Source: Caryophanales bacterium (GTDB lineage: Bacteria > Bacillota > Bacilli > Bacillales > Amphibacillaceae). From it: a stretch of DNA of 44,898 bases. The position numbers and the translations under genes were made by a program. The stretch is from positions 1-44,898 of the forward strand of contig JAPFDS010000054.1 in assembly GCA_026168805.1 (NCBI GenBank). The letters run 5' to 3'. Positions 34,852 through 43,078 of this stretch are shown one piece after another; the stretch's first letter is position 1, and each line of letters opens with the position of its first letter. Under the pieces are notes generated by a model. It did not search any database and was not told the DNA's origin. It saw nothing but the letters and a program-made list of their open reading frames with translations.

Positions 34852-34866
34852 ATTATGAAATTCATT
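34852..34866. repeat. 15-mer shared with the fda inverted repeat
   Basis: The complement of AATGAATTTCATAAT, the end sequence of the 18141-18262 inverted repeat. Only the end is recognisable here. Confidence 0.4.
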
Positions 34867-34996
34867 GTTGTATAAAAGCGCATACATTTAAAATCCCAGA
34901 TACGTTGTTTAATACATATATGTTATAAGCAAGTGTCTTTTACAAAAAGATAGACAGCAGCTGCTAAATAATTGAGTGACATCATGTTAACTACAT

Positions 34997-35872
34997 TTAG
35001 TCAGCTCTTATGACTGGTGAGGTGAGGCATGTCGGTCCACCAGTGCCTTTATATGTAATTTCATCGCCCTTATATTCATAGACTGTTGCACCTGCATTTT
35101 TTAAATTAGTTTTTACTTCTTCATTTCCTTTTGGCAGAATACAAATTCGTGGTGCTAGCGCTAGTACATTGCCTCCTAAAGATTCATATTCTTCTGCACT
35201 CACTTCTATGAGCTCGAACCCTCGTTCAATGAGCATTTGTCTAAAACATACTGGCATCAGCGGAGAATAAACAACTGCTAAATCTTTATCAACAATGCTT
35301 ATAAATGACATTAAGTGTAAGCATTCTTCTGGACCACGATCGTAAGGTAATTGCACTACGATAAATTCATTCACGAATGGTTTCATTATTTCACGTAGTT
35401 GTTCAATTGCTGAATCATTTGTGCGAAATCCCCTACCAACAGCAATAGTATTATCATCAATCCATACAATATCTCCACCATCACAGATAGCATCACCAGT
35501 TAATTCACCGACAATCGGGATGTTTTTTTCCTTTAAAAATTCTTTATACACATTCGATTCTGGTTGTCTCAACTTTTTACCTGAGTTTAAAATGACTGCA
35601 CCATGTGGAGTGAACTTCACAGGATCGTGTGTATAAATTGAATCTAAACCAACTTGATCCGATTGTGTTAAATAATCAATTTGATCAACATGTTTCTTCA
35701 ATATGGCTTCAAATTGTTCATACTCAGCTAAAGCTTCTTCATAATCAATTACTGATGCATGATTATATCTTTTCCATTGGCTATCTAAATGTGTTTGATT
35801 GATAAACGCATCTTTTGGATGTTTCAAAATTACTCTTTTTAATGGCTTATACATAGAATCATTATAAAACAT
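34997..35872 (-). CDS. Arginine deiminase-like guanidino-group hydrolase (amidinotransferase superfamily)
   Basis: A cytosolic hydrolase of a guanidine or similar group, 291 aa, shorter than true arginine deiminase (about 410). Catalytic positions of the superfamily are all visible: Asp83 in THDPVKF, the GGDIVW loop (Asp134), His186 in EECLHLMS and the nucleophile Cys282 in GGPTCLT near the C-terminus. AAAGGGTGAG precedes the ATG. It has its own promoter (TTGACA-N18-TATAAT, 35931-35960) with a cre-like site in the spacer and an ACGGAATTATATTCTGT palindrome downstream. A DDAH-like gene with similar upstream motifs lies across the IclR gene. Likely products are citrulline or ornithine-type compounds; the exact substrate is open. 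Confidence 0.87.
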   Translation of the reverse strand: MFYNDSMYKPLKRVILKHPKDAFINQTHLDSQWKRYNHASVIDYEEALAEYEQFEAILKKHVDQIDYLTQSDQVGLDSIYTHDPVKFTPHGAVILNSGKKLRQPESNVYKEFLKEKNIPIVGELTGDAICDGGDIVWIDDNTIAVGRGFRTNDSAIEQLREIMKPFVNEFIVVQLPYDRGPEECLHLMSFISIVDKDLAVVYSPLMPVCFRQMLIERGFELIEVSAEEYESLGGNVLALAPRICILPKGNEEVKTNLKNAGATVYEYKGDEITYKGTGGPTCLTSPVIRAD

Positions 35873-35895
35873 TCACAGCTCACCCTTTCCATTTA

Positions 35896-35912
35896 ACGGA
35901 ATTATATTCTGT
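35896..35912. promoter_or_regulatory. Candidate IclR operator near the deiminase-like gene
   Basis: ACGGAATTATATTCTGT is a near-palindrome (7-3-7). GGTATTAAATTC lies a few bases away at 35918-35929. Similar motifs precede the DDAH-like gene (37225-37260). It lies downstream of the -10 box. Confidence 0.5.
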
Positions 35913-35930
35913 TATGTGGTATTAAATTCG

Positions 35931-35960
35931 ATTATATGTGAAAGCGGTATTATATGTCAA
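35931..35960 (-). promoter_or_regulatory. Sigma-A promoter of the deiminase-like gene with an embedded cre-like site
   Basis: On the minus strand TTGACA (35955-35960), an 18-nt spacer and TATAAT (35931-35936). The plus strand at 35939-35952 reads TGAAAGCGGTATTA, 13 of 14 cre positions, inside the spacer, so CcpA binding would exclude RNA polymerase. Confidence 0.65.
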
Positions 35961-36058
35961 CTCGAATCAACATAATTTTCTAAACCTTCTTTGTGCAAGT
36001 TGTAGGATTTATTTTTACTAGACTCGCAATCACCATGTATCTCATGCCTTTTTCCATT

Positions 36059-36097
36059 AAAAAATACGCCACTATTATATATAGCGGCGTATTTTTT
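36059..36097 (-). terminator. Terminator of the IclR gene
   Basis: AAAAAATACGCC (36059-36070) pairs with GGCGTATTTTTT (36086-36097), with an inner CTAT/ATAG pairing. It works in either direction. Confidence 0.85.
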
Positions 36098-36142
36098 ATA
36101 TTTCTTGAATGAAATATAGTAGTTGTACGTTCCTAAGATCAA

Positions 36143-36877
36143 TTAATAATAAGGTCCTATTTTCCAGGAGATTCGATTGCTTGTATCTAAAACCTTATCA
36201 ATCATTTGTGATAACTCTTGTTTCGTTAGATTAGAATCTGTCATCAATTTAATACTGATTGCAGCAACAACTTCTTTATAATGGTTAATAACAGGAGCAG
36301 CAATAGTAGTAATTCCCTTACTCCAATCATCCTCACCTAATCCAAAACCTTCTTCCTTAATTTTTGCAAGTTCTGTTTTATCGATTGTGTCGCTACTTTC
36401 AGTAACTAATAGTGTCTTCTCTAGTTGTCTTGGCTCCATATGAGCGAGCATCGTTAAATTTGTAATTCCCTCGCATATAGGAGTCCGTTGTCCAAGTTGA
36501 TCATACGTACGAATCGTCTGGTCTATACAGTCAATTCGCTCTATAATAATTGACTCCTTTTGAACTGGTCTCGTTAAATAAACACTTGCATTAACAGTTT
36601 GCATGAGATTTTCTAACTCCGGACGTAATAGGCTTACATAGTCCATTGTATCGTATATTTTCAAACCATATTCGAGCCAAACAGTGCCCATAGTATATAA
36701 TTTTTTTTCTGGATCTTGCTGTATCATTTCATGTTTTTCCATAGCCTTTAGAATTCTATGTAGAGAACTTAACGGAAGTTCACAAGCGTCGGATAGTTCT
36801 GTAAGAGTATAATATTTATTCGGATCGATTGAAATCATAACGTCAATAATTTTCATCACACGGTCAATAGTTTGCAT
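36143..36877 (-). CDS. IclR family transcriptional regulator
   Basis: A 244-aa regulator with an N-terminal winged helix (TLTELSDACELPLSSLHRILKAMEKHEMI, about residues 24-52) and a C-terminal ligand-binding domain (GQRTPICEGITNLTMLA, EEGFGLGEDDWSKGITTIAAPV). The open frame reaches 36919; the ATG at 36877 starts the usual MQTIDRVMKIIDVM and has GGAG 10 nt upstream. It is placed between two guanidino-modifying enzyme genes that carry similar AT-rich motifs in their promoters, so it most likely regulates both. The ligand could be arginine, a methylarginine or a product. Confidence 0.9.
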   Translation of the reverse strand: MQTIDRVMKIIDVMISIDPNKYYTLTELSDACELPLSSLHRILKAMEKHEMIQQDPEKKLYTMGTVWLEYGLKIYDTMDYVSLLRPELENLMQTVNASVYLTRPVQKESIIIERIDCIDQTIRTYDQLGQRTPICEGITNLTMLAHMEPRQLEKTLLVTESSDTIDKTELAKIKEEGFGLGEDDWSKGITTIAAPVINHYKEVVAAISIKLMTDSNLTKQELSQMIDKVLDTSNRISWKIGPYY

Positions 36878-37182
36878 GTAAAACCAACTCCTTTTCATTA
36901 TTTTATTGCCACTACACAAAAATCATTTTCTCTAAAACTCAATGACTATATTTTATTAAATCTTCTATGATTACCTCTTATGAGAATACCTTAAAATAAT
37001 ATATAATTCTATGAGTACCTTTTTATTATATAAGACACGACTGATGCTTACAGCAATAACTATATCATTAAAACAAATAGTTGAACATTTTGTTCACTTC
37101 GGCATCGCAAAATCCAATGAAGCGACATGTTGGATGGACTTTGCGTAACATATGTATTATAAAATTCATTCATTGAACTTGT
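36878..37182. other. Intergenic region between the IclR and DDAH-like genes
   Basis: An AT-rich divergent spacer. Positions 37107-37145 form an imperfect inverted repeat (CGCAAAATCCAA against TTGGATGGACTTTGCG), and 37158-37177 resembles one end of the fda repeat, so a decayed small element may be present. No ORF. Confidence 0.4.
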
Positions 37183-37211
37183 TTGACAAAATTTATGATG
37201 TATAATAATAT
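37183..37211 (+). promoter_or_regulatory. Promoter of the DDAH-like gene
   Basis: TTGACA (37183-37188), a 17-nt spacer, TAATAT (37206-37211). Confidence 0.65.
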
Positions 37212-37224
37212 TTTGTTACCACTT

Positions 37225-37260
37225 AGTAGAATTTAATTTCACCTAACGGAATTAAATGTC
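37225..37260. promoter_or_regulatory. Candidate IclR operators before the DDAH-like gene
   Basis: GTAGAATTTAATTTCAC (37226-37242) and ACGGAATTAAATGTC (37246-37260) resemble the two motifs before the deiminase-like gene. They lie just after the -10 box. Confidence 0.45.
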
Positions 37261-37304
37261 TCTAAACTCACTTTTAGATTTTCAAAATATGTAGGAGGTA
37301 TGTT

Positions 37305-38066
37305 ATGTTTAACAATATTATTGTAAAAAAACCAGGCAAAAGCTACGTTAACGGTCTTACAACATCTGATTTAGGAAAGCCGGATTTCGACGTATTATTA
37401 GAACAACATGAAGCCTATATTCATGCACTTGAAAAGTGTGAAGTCGCAATCGAAGTATTACCAGCAAATGAGGATTTCCCGGATTCAACTTTTGTAGAGG
37501 ATACAGCCGTACTAACACCGAAATTTGCTATTATTTGTAATCCCGGTACTGAATCACGAATTGATGAAACTAAAGAGATGGAGCCAGTTTTAAAAGAGCA
37601 TTATAAAACAATGCACTACATTCAAACTCCTGGCTATGTAGATGGTGGAGATGTGTTACAAATTAAGGATCAATTTTATATTGGAATTTCTGACCGTACA
37701 AACGAAGATGGTGCGAAACAATTTAAGAAAATCGTCGAAAAGAATGGATATGAAGCAACTATTATCTCATTAAAGAACTTCTTCCATTTGAAAACAGGTA
37801 TTTCATATTTAGGTAATAATACTGTTGCAGTAGCAGGCGAATTTATTGATCATCCTGCTTTCAATGATTACAAGAAAATAATCGTACCTGAAGAAGAAGA
37901 ATATGCAGCTAATTGTATCCGAGTAAATGATTATGTTATTGTTCCAGAAGGATTTACGAACACACATAAACAAATGAAAGATGCTAATTTTAAATTAATT
38001 GAAGTACCAACATCAGAGTTTCAGAAGCATGATGGTGGATTAAGTTGTTTGTCATTACGTTTTTAA
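37305..38066 (+). CDS. Dimethylarginine dimethylaminohydrolase (DDAH)-like enzyme
   Basis: Hydrolyses N-omega-methylated arginines to citrulline in characterised members; 253 aa, the usual DDAH size. Residues of the catalytic centre are visible: Asp66 in FVEDTAVL, the GGDVLQ loop (Asp115), His161 in FHLKTGISYL and the nucleophile Cys248 in LSCLSLRF at the extreme C-terminus. TAGGAGG lies 7 nt before the ATG. It is a single-gene unit with a sigma-A promoter and putative IclR operators, ending at the hairpin at 38115-38157. Together with the deiminase-like gene and the rocD/rocB genes it points to catabolism of arginine and methylated arginine. Bacterial substrate range is not certain. Confidence 0.9.
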   Translation: MFNNIIVKKPGKSYVNGLTTSDLGKPDFDVLLEQHEAYIHALEKCEVAIEVLPANEDFPDSTFVEDTAVLTPKFAIICNPGTESRIDETKEMEPVLKEHYKTMHYIQTPGYVDGGDVLQIKDQFYIGISDRTNEDGAKQFKKIVEKNGYEATIISLKNFFHLKTGISYLGNNTVAVAGEFIDHPAFNDYKKIIVPEEEEYAANCIRVNDYVIVPEGFTNTHKQMKDANFKLIEVPTSEFQKHDGGLSCLSLRF

Positions 38067-38114
38067 GGTAAATGGATTAAACAACGAATGAGAACGATCA
38101 AAAACACACTTATG

Positions 38115-38157
38115 AAGCGGCTTATAACCTGGACTTTACAGGTTATAAGCCGCTTTT
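38115..38157 (+). terminator. Terminator of the DDAH-like gene
   Basis: A 17-bp perfect stem (38115-38131 with 38139-38155), 7-nt loop GACTTTA, then TT. Confidence 0.88.
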
Positions 38158-38185
38158 CAATTTTTACTAAAATGTTTTAAACGTG

Positions 38186-38222
38186 AAAAATTCCCTCTCC
38201 ACAAGTGAAGAGGGAAATTTTT
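38186..38222 (-). terminator. Terminator of rocD copy 2
   Basis: AAAAATTCCCTCT pairs with AGAGGGAAATTTTT with a one-base bulge. On the minus strand the T run follows. Confidence 0.78.
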
Positions 38223-38229
38223 ATAGCAT

Positions 38230-39423
38230 TTATGCAGACAATACTTTTTTGATCTTATCAATTGCCCAGTCTAAATCTTCTTGGCTAATGATTAAAGGTG
38301 GTGCGAAACGGATCACATAGTCGTGTGTTTCTTTACAGAGTAACCCTTCTTTCATGAGTTCCTCACAGTATTCACGAGCTGTTTCCGTTAATTCCATTCC
38401 GATAAATAAACCTTTTCCACGAACTTCTTTAATAATTGGGTTGTCAATTTTACGTAATTCAGCCATCATATATTCGCCAAGTTCGTTGGAACGTTCCGCT
38501 AATTTTTCATCAACGATAACATCTAGCGCTGCGACAGATACGGCACATGCGAGTGGGTTTCCACCGAATGTTGAGCCGTGAGATCCTGGGTTAAATACGC
38601 CAAGAATATCTTCATTGGCAACGACACATGAAATTGGGAATACTCCTCCACCGAGTGCTTTTCCGAGGATCAGCATATCTGGTTCTACTTCTTCCCAGTC
38701 ACATGCGAAGATTTTTCCAGTACGGCCAAGGCCTGTTTGGATTTCGTCTGCTGCGAAAATTACATTGTTTTCTTTACAGAGATCATATGCTTCACGTAAG
38801 AAACCGTCACGTGGAATATTCACGCCAGCTTCCCCTTGAATCGGTTCGATAATAAATCCAGCTGTGTTTTCTGTAATCGCATCTCTTAATGCATCAAGGT
38901 CACCATATGGAACAGTTTTAATGCCTGGTAACATTGGGCCAAAGCCTTCTTTATTCGATTCTTCAGATGACAGAGAAACAGCTCCCATCGTACGACCGTG
39001 GAAGTTGTCCACACAAGCAATAATTTCTGCTTGATCTTCAGCAACACCTTTTACATTGTATGCCCAACGACGCATCACTTTAATAGCTGTTTCAACAGCT
39101 TCAGCACCTGTGTTCATCGGAAGTACCATATCTTTATTCGTTAATTCACTTACTTTTTTATACCATGGACCGAGTTGGTCATTATGAAAAGCGCGAGACG
39201 TTAATGTAATTTTCCCTGCTTGTTCTTCTAAAGCTTTAATAATTTTAGGATGACGGTGTCCTTGGTTGAGTGAAGAATACCCACTCAATAAATCCATGTA
39301 GCGGTTTCCTTCAGGGTCTTCTACCCAAACGCCCTCACCTTTTGCAAGAACTACCGGTAAAGGTAAGTAGTTATTTGCGCCATATTTCTCAGTTGTTTGA
39401 ATCACTTCGTTTGATGATTTCAT
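38230..39423 (-). CDS. rocD: Ornithine aminotransferase, copy 2
   Basis: Same function and length (397 aa) as copy 1 at 7152-8345, with six residue differences by eye (for example PKIIKALEE against [18 protein letters not shown] against ETAIKAMRR, and a final Ala against Val). The Schiff-base lysine in LGKALGGG and all class III motifs are kept. The open frame reaches 39462, but GGAGGG lies about 10 nt before the ATG at 39423, which matches the start of copy 1. It is divergent from gntR-rocB, with a cre-like site between them, so this copy has the more natural arginine-catabolism context. Upstream sequences of the two copies differ, so they may be regulated differently. Confidence 0.95.
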   Translation of the reverse strand: MKSSNEVIQTTEKYGANNYLPLPVVLAKGEGVWVEDPEGNRYMDLLSGYSSLNQGHRHPKIIKALEEQAGKITLTSRAFHNDQLGPWYKKVSELTNKDMVLPMNTGAEAVETAIKVMRRWAYNVKGVAEDQAEIIACVDNFHGRTMGAVSLSSEESNKEGFGPMLPGIKTVPYGDLDALRDAITENTAGFIIEPIQGEAGVNIPRDGFLREAYDLCKENNVIFAADEIQTGLGRTGKIFACDWEEVEPDMLILGKALGGGVFPISCVVANEDILGVFNPGSHGSTFGGNPLACAVSVAALDVIVDEKLAERSNELGEYMMAELRKIDNPIIKEVRGKGLFIGMELTETAREYCEELMKEGLLCKETHDYVIRFAPPLIISQEDLDWAIDKIKKVLSA

Positions 39424-39487
39424 AACATCTATCCCTCCATTGTTTGATATATAACACTTCATTCGCTACCATCAAGATAAAGTAAAT

Positions 39488-39501
39488 TGAAAGTGTTTAC
39501 A
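39488..39501. promoter_or_regulatory. Putative cre site between rocD copy 2 and gntR
   Basis: TGAAAGTGTTTACA matches 13 of 14 cre positions and overlaps the -35 box of the gntR promoter. Confidence 0.55.
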
Positions 39502-39524
39502 AATACACTAACATAAATTATACT
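39496..39524 (+). promoter_or_regulatory. Sigma-A promoter of gntR-rocB
   Basis: TTTACA (39496-39501), a 17-nt spacer, TATACT (39519-39524). Confidence 0.75.
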
Positions 39525-39527
39525 AGT

Positions 39528-39542
39528 TGTATACTGTATACA
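39528..39542. promoter_or_regulatory. GntR-type operator 3 (autoregulatory site)
   Basis: TGTATACTGTATACA is the most symmetric copy of the motif. It starts 4 nt after the -10 box and about 20 nt before the gntR start, as expected for autorepression. Confidence 0.72.
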
Positions 39543-39562
39543 TCTGGGCGAAAGAGTGATAA

Positions 39563-40234
39563 ATGATGAAAAAGTTAAATCAAAGCGAAACGTTGGCAGA
39601 TCAGGCGTATAAAATGCTTAAGCAGGCAATTGTGCAAGGCAAGTTAGAGGATAACGAATCTTTGCCTGAAGAAAAACTAGCAAATGACCTTGGTATTAGC
39701 CGCACACCCCTGCGAGATGCGCTCGCTCGACTCGCGAATGAAGGACTAGTGATCCATCAAAGAGGACGTCCGGCAAAGGTATCTAGTTTTACAAAAGAAA
39801 AATCTTTAGAATACCTAGAATTGAGAAGTTTATTAGAAGTGTACAACATTGAAAAAATTATTTTCAAAGTCGATGAACCTTTTATTCAGGCGTTAAAAGA
39901 CAATGCCGCTTCACAATTAGAAGCTATTCAAGACAATAATTACAATGCATTCATTGATTTAGATCGAGATTTCCATTTACTATTGGCGTCTCAAAACGAC
40001 AATGGTGAATTAAGGAAAATAATTCATCAAATGAACACTGGCATCAATCGGGCATTTTTAATTTTATCAAAAACAGTACCCAAAAGTGCAAATGATGCGT
40101 ATGCAGAACATCTTGAAATCATTGAAGCTCTTGAGAATCAAGACATTGTTGAAGCAAGAAGTAAAATGCTTGTACACACGAATAATGTTGAAAAGCGATT
40201 TTTAACATACTATAAAGAAGAACTAGATGCTTAG
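39563..40234 (+). CDS. GntR family regulator, FadR/FCD subfamily
   Basis: A 223-aa repressor-type regulator. The N-terminal winged helix includes LADQAYKMLKQAIVQGKL and the recognition region LGISRTPLRDALARLANEGLV (about 45-65). The C-terminal all-helical FCD domain includes DLDRDFHLLLASQNDNGELR and a terminal HTNNVEKRF; Asp and His residues there bind metal or ligand in the family. AAAGAGTGA precedes the ATG. The stop overlaps the open frame of rocB, so the two form an operon. The palindrome TGTATACNGTATAC at its own promoter and at the TRAP/aminotransferase promoters is the probable operator. The effector might be an amino acid or the imported acid. Confidence 0.92.
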   Translation: MMKKLNQSETLADQAYKMLKQAIVQGKLEDNESLPEEKLANDLGISRTPLRDALARLANEGLVIHQRGRPAKVSSFTKEKSLEYLELRSLLEVYNIEKIIFKVDEPFIQALKDNAASQLEAIQDNNYNAFIDLDRDFHLLLASQNDNGELRKIIHQMNTGINRAFLILSKTVPKSANDAYAEHLEIIEALENQDIVEARSKMLVHTNNVEKRFLTYYKEELDA

Positions 40235-40265
40235 TTCCAAACAGACTGAAGGAGTGGAAGAACCA

Positions 40266-41873
40266 ATGAAATGGAATACACCAGAACAATTACAAGATTT
40301 ACTATGCGAAGTCGTTGGCTGGCATAGTCGAACAGGCACACAAGGGGAGGTAGACTTCCCACATAAATTACATGATAAATTAGTAGAGCAAGATTATTTT
40401 AAAAACAACCCAGAAAACATTCAACTCCATGATGCTGGAGATGAAAGAAACGCCTTAACAGCTCTATACAATAGTGGTGTTACAAACAAAACAATTGTAC
40501 TCATCAGCCACTTTGACACTGTACATACAGAAGAATTCGGTACACTTGGAGATTTAGCTTTCCAACCAAAAGCCTTAACAGCAGCGATGAAAGATATCAT
40601 TACACAATTACCAGAAGATGCCCAGGAAGACCTTTCGTCAGATGAATTCTTATTTGGCCGAGGCACGATGGATATGAAAATGGGACTCGTTCTTCATTTA
40701 CATTTACTAGAATTAGCTGCGCATGAGAAATGGCCGATCAACTTAGTACTGTTAACTGTTCCAGATGAAGAAGTAAACTCTGCAGGTATGCGCGCAGCTG
40801 TCGACGGACTCATCAACGTTCGCGAAACGCATAATCTATCATACGAATTGTTCTTAAATAGTGAACCATCTTTCTCACAAACACCACGAGATGACAACTA
40901 TTATATTTATTCCGGAACGATTGGAAAAATTATGCCGTCTGCTTTATTTTACGGAAGAGAAACCCATGCAGGTGAACCACTCAACGGGATGACGGGTCAC
41001 TATATGGCTTCGTACTTTACGAGAGCGATGGAGTTTAACCCAGCATTTTCAGAAGAAGTGTACGGGGAAAAAACACCACTCCCAATTTGTTTAAAATCCT
41101 ATGACTTAAAACAAGATTACTCAACACAAACATCGAACCACTCGGCAGCTTTATACAACGTATTTTTAATGGAAAAAAGTGCCGAAGACGTGATGAACAC
41201 ATTTAAGTCCATCGCTGAAGATACGATGAAAACATGTCAATCAGATTATGAAGCCATTTGTACCCGTGAAGGTGTAGATCCGATCGGAGAAATTAAAGTG
41301 TTAGAGTATGGAGAATTAGAAACGTATGCGATTGAAAAGCTCGGTGAAGATGCAGTCACTACCATTAAAAATGATGTGATGAACAATCCAGAGCTCGACG
41401 AACGTGAAATGTCCATTCAAATATGTGACCAGTTCATGTTAAACTGCCAAGAACTCGCACCGGCTACTGTCGTATTCTTTGCACCACCTTACTACCCGGC
41501 GATTAATTCATCTGAAAATAGCTTAGTCCAAGAAAAGATTCAATTCACACAAGATCTGTTAAAGAAAGAATTCGACGTAGATGCGAAACAAGTCCATTAC
41601 TTCAATGGAATCTCTGATTTAAGTTACGTGAATTATGATCAACATGATGACGGCTGGAAAGCATATATGCATAACACACCTGTGTGGGGAGATGTATACA
41701 GTATACCTTTCGAAGGCATGCAACAGTTACAAGCTCCGGTCATTAACATTGGACCGTTTGGAAAAGACGCTCATAAGTTAACTGAACGCTTGCATAAGAA
41801 TAGCGCATTTGTGTACACGCCTTATGCACTGAGACAAGTTATTGAGTCGATGTTTGATAAGACAGTTAAATAA
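40266..41873 (+). CDS. rocB: RocB-type M20 family peptidase (arginine utilisation protein)
   Basis: A 535-aa member of the M20 family close to Bacillus RocB, whose gene lies in an arginine operon and whose exact reaction is uncertain. Landmarks are LCEVVGWHSRTGTQGE near the start, VLISHFDTVHTEEFG (metal ligands His and Asp), FGRGTMDMKMGL, TVPDEEVNSAGM and the C-terminal INIGPFGKDAHKLTERL. The open frame begins at 40227 (overlapping gntR), but the ATG at 40266 with GGAG 11 nt upstream gives the RocB-like start MKWNTPEQLQDLL. Co-transcribed with gntR; ends at the 41890-41926 hairpin. An exact copy of the GntR operator motif lies inside the coding region (41693-41707). Confidence 0.9.
   Translation: MKWNTPEQLQDLLCEVVGWHSRTGTQGEVDFPHKLHDKLVEQDYFKNNPENIQLHDAGDERNALTALYNSGVTNKTIVLISHFDTVHTEEFGTLGDLAFQPKALTAAMKDIITQLPEDAQEDLSSDEFLFGRGTMDMKMGLVLHLHLLELAAHEKWPINLVLLTVPDEEVNSAGMRAAVDGLINVRETHNLSYELFLNSEPSFSQTPRDDNYYIYSGTIGKIMPSALFYGRETHAGEPLNGMTGHYMASYFTRAMEFNPAFSEEVYGEKTPLPICLKSYDLKQDYSTQTSNHSAALYNVFLMEKSAEDVMNTFKSIAEDTMKTCQSDYEAICTREGVDPIGEIKVLEYGELETYAIEKLGEDAVTTIKNDVMNNPELDEREMSIQICDQFMLNCQELAPATVVFFAPPYYPAINSSENSLVQEKIQFTQDLLKKEFDVDAKQVHYFNGISDLSYVNYDQHDDGWKAYMHNTPVWGDVYSIPFEGMQQLQAPVINIGPFGKDAHKLTERLHKNSAFVYTPYALRQVIESMFDKTVK
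41693..41707. promoter_or_regulatory. GntR-type operator motif 4 inside rocB
   Basis: TGTATACAGTATACC, identical in all 15 positions to the aminotransferase site at 30880-30894. It encodes DVYSIP, so it could be a coding coincidence or an elongation roadblock. Confidence 0.4.
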
Positions 41874-41889
41874 TCATAGAGTTGAGAAA

Positions 41890-41926
41890 CCTCTCCTAGG
41901 AATATTTATTCTTAGGAGAGGATTTT
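41890..41926. terminator. Terminator between rocB and darG
   Basis: CCTCTCCTA (41890-41898) pairs with TAGGAGAGG (41913-41921), with an inner GAAT/ATTC pairing; a T run follows. Useful to both convergent genes. Confidence 0.88.
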
Positions 41927-41966
41927 TGATTCGAAATAACCAATTTCCCGTAATCACCTAATTACA

Positions 41967-43001
41967 TTAAGATGCAACATTCATTTCATTGACTAAATAA
42001 TCTCTCACCTGTTCAATGTCGTTTGCCGGAAACATTTTTTTCTTTCGTTGATTCCACCCTCGAACTCTCTCTATAATAAAGTCACTATCATTCACACTGT
42101 TGCTATTTTCTTTGAGAATCCAATCCACTGTAGATAGTAGCTCTAGGTCATAAGGCGTTTCAAAACCATAAATCAAATCAGATACTTGTTTGAGATAATC
42201 TTTAGCTTCTTGAAGTTCATTAAGGAACGTCTCCGCTTCTTCCGTCGCACCTTCCAAAAGATGTATCTCCGCCCCACTGGTTCGATCGCCGTACCCTCGT
42301 ATAAAGTGACCTTCCATCGCTTGTAGAACATGATTAAGATTTTCCGAATAAGGCCCATATAGATGTTTCTCAAATTTTAATTTAGGTAATGCTCCGACTT
42401 CATGTAGAAAATAAGCAATTTTTTGCACTTCTATTAAAGACATTCGATAACCTAATCCAGCATAGTTGTCCATTGCCTTAATCATAACAGCCCTTCCCAT
42501 TGTCATCTTAGGTCGTTTTGTTCGGACAATCATTTGATCTAATGGCGGCGTTCCTGCAGGCTCATATAAATGAACATCAACAGAAACGTCTTCAAACGCA
42601 TCTATAATTAGCGGACGAACGACAGACCATTCAAGACCTCCATTTCCACATCCGAGTGGTGGTAAGGCAATGGACTTTACATCTAACTCTTGAACAACCT
42701 TAACGAGATCCCTTAATCCATCTTGAATATAAGTAAGTTTGGATGGATTGCGCCAATGCTTTTTAGTAGGGAAGTGAATAATGAACAATGGATTCGTTAA
42801 ACTTTCAACAGGTACAACATGCATTTTTCCAACTTGTACATTGCCTGATTTACAATCCTTTGCATATTGTTTGAAGACATCAGGAAATGCTTGCTTAAAT
42901 TGTAATGCAATCCCTTTCCCCATCACGCCAACTGTATTCACCGTATTGACATAAACCTCTGCCGAATCTTCTAATAAATTTCCCTTCATAGAGTAAATCA
43001 T
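41967..43001 (-). CDS. darG: DarG-type macrodomain protein (DNA ADP-ribosyl glycohydrolase antitoxin)
   Basis: A 344-aa protein. The N-terminal macrodomain (about 1-155) has the DarG-specific NTVNTVGVMGKGIALQFK loop and the PPLGCGNGGLEW motif that bind ADP-ribose. The C-terminal half (KMTMGRAVMIKAMDNYAGLGYRMSLIEVQKIAYFLHE, HLYGPYSENLNHVL, GHFIRGYGDRTSG) matches the toxin-neutralising domain of full-length DarG. In known systems DarG removes ADP-ribose added to thymidine in DNA by DarT. AGGAGGTGAG gives an excellent start. The upstream gene (43079-43483) is not DarT: it is too short and lacks the DarT motifs, so the antitoxin seems to be an orphan, or the partner is novel. Confidence 0.9.
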   Translation of the reverse strand: MIYSMKGNLLEDSAEVYVNTVNTVGVMGKGIALQFKQAFPDVFKQYAKDCKSGNVQVGKMHVVPVESLTNPLFIIHFPTKKHWRNPSKLTYIQDGLRDLVKVVQELDVKSIALPPLGCGNGGLEWSVVRPLIIDAFEDVSVDVHLYEPAGTPPLDQMIVRTKRPKMTMGRAVMIKAMDNYAGLGYRMSLIEVQKIAYFLHEVGALPKLKFEKHLYGPYSENLNHVLQAMEGHFIRGYGDRTSGAEIHLLEGATEEAETFLNELQEAKDYLKQVSDLIYGFETPYDLELLSTVDWILKENSNSVNDSDFIIERVRGWNQRKKKMFPANDIEQVRDYLVNEMNVAS

Positions 43002-43078
43002 GAGCTCACCTCCTGCTTAATAATAAAATCTTGGACGAATTGCGAAAAAGGAATTGTCTGTTTATACTCTACCTACTT

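Noticed and set aside
35957-36142. 61-codon minus-strand ORF directly after the IclR gene
   Set aside because: It spans the IclR terminator hairpin (36059-36097), has no ribosome site and a low-complexity Tyr/Lys composition.
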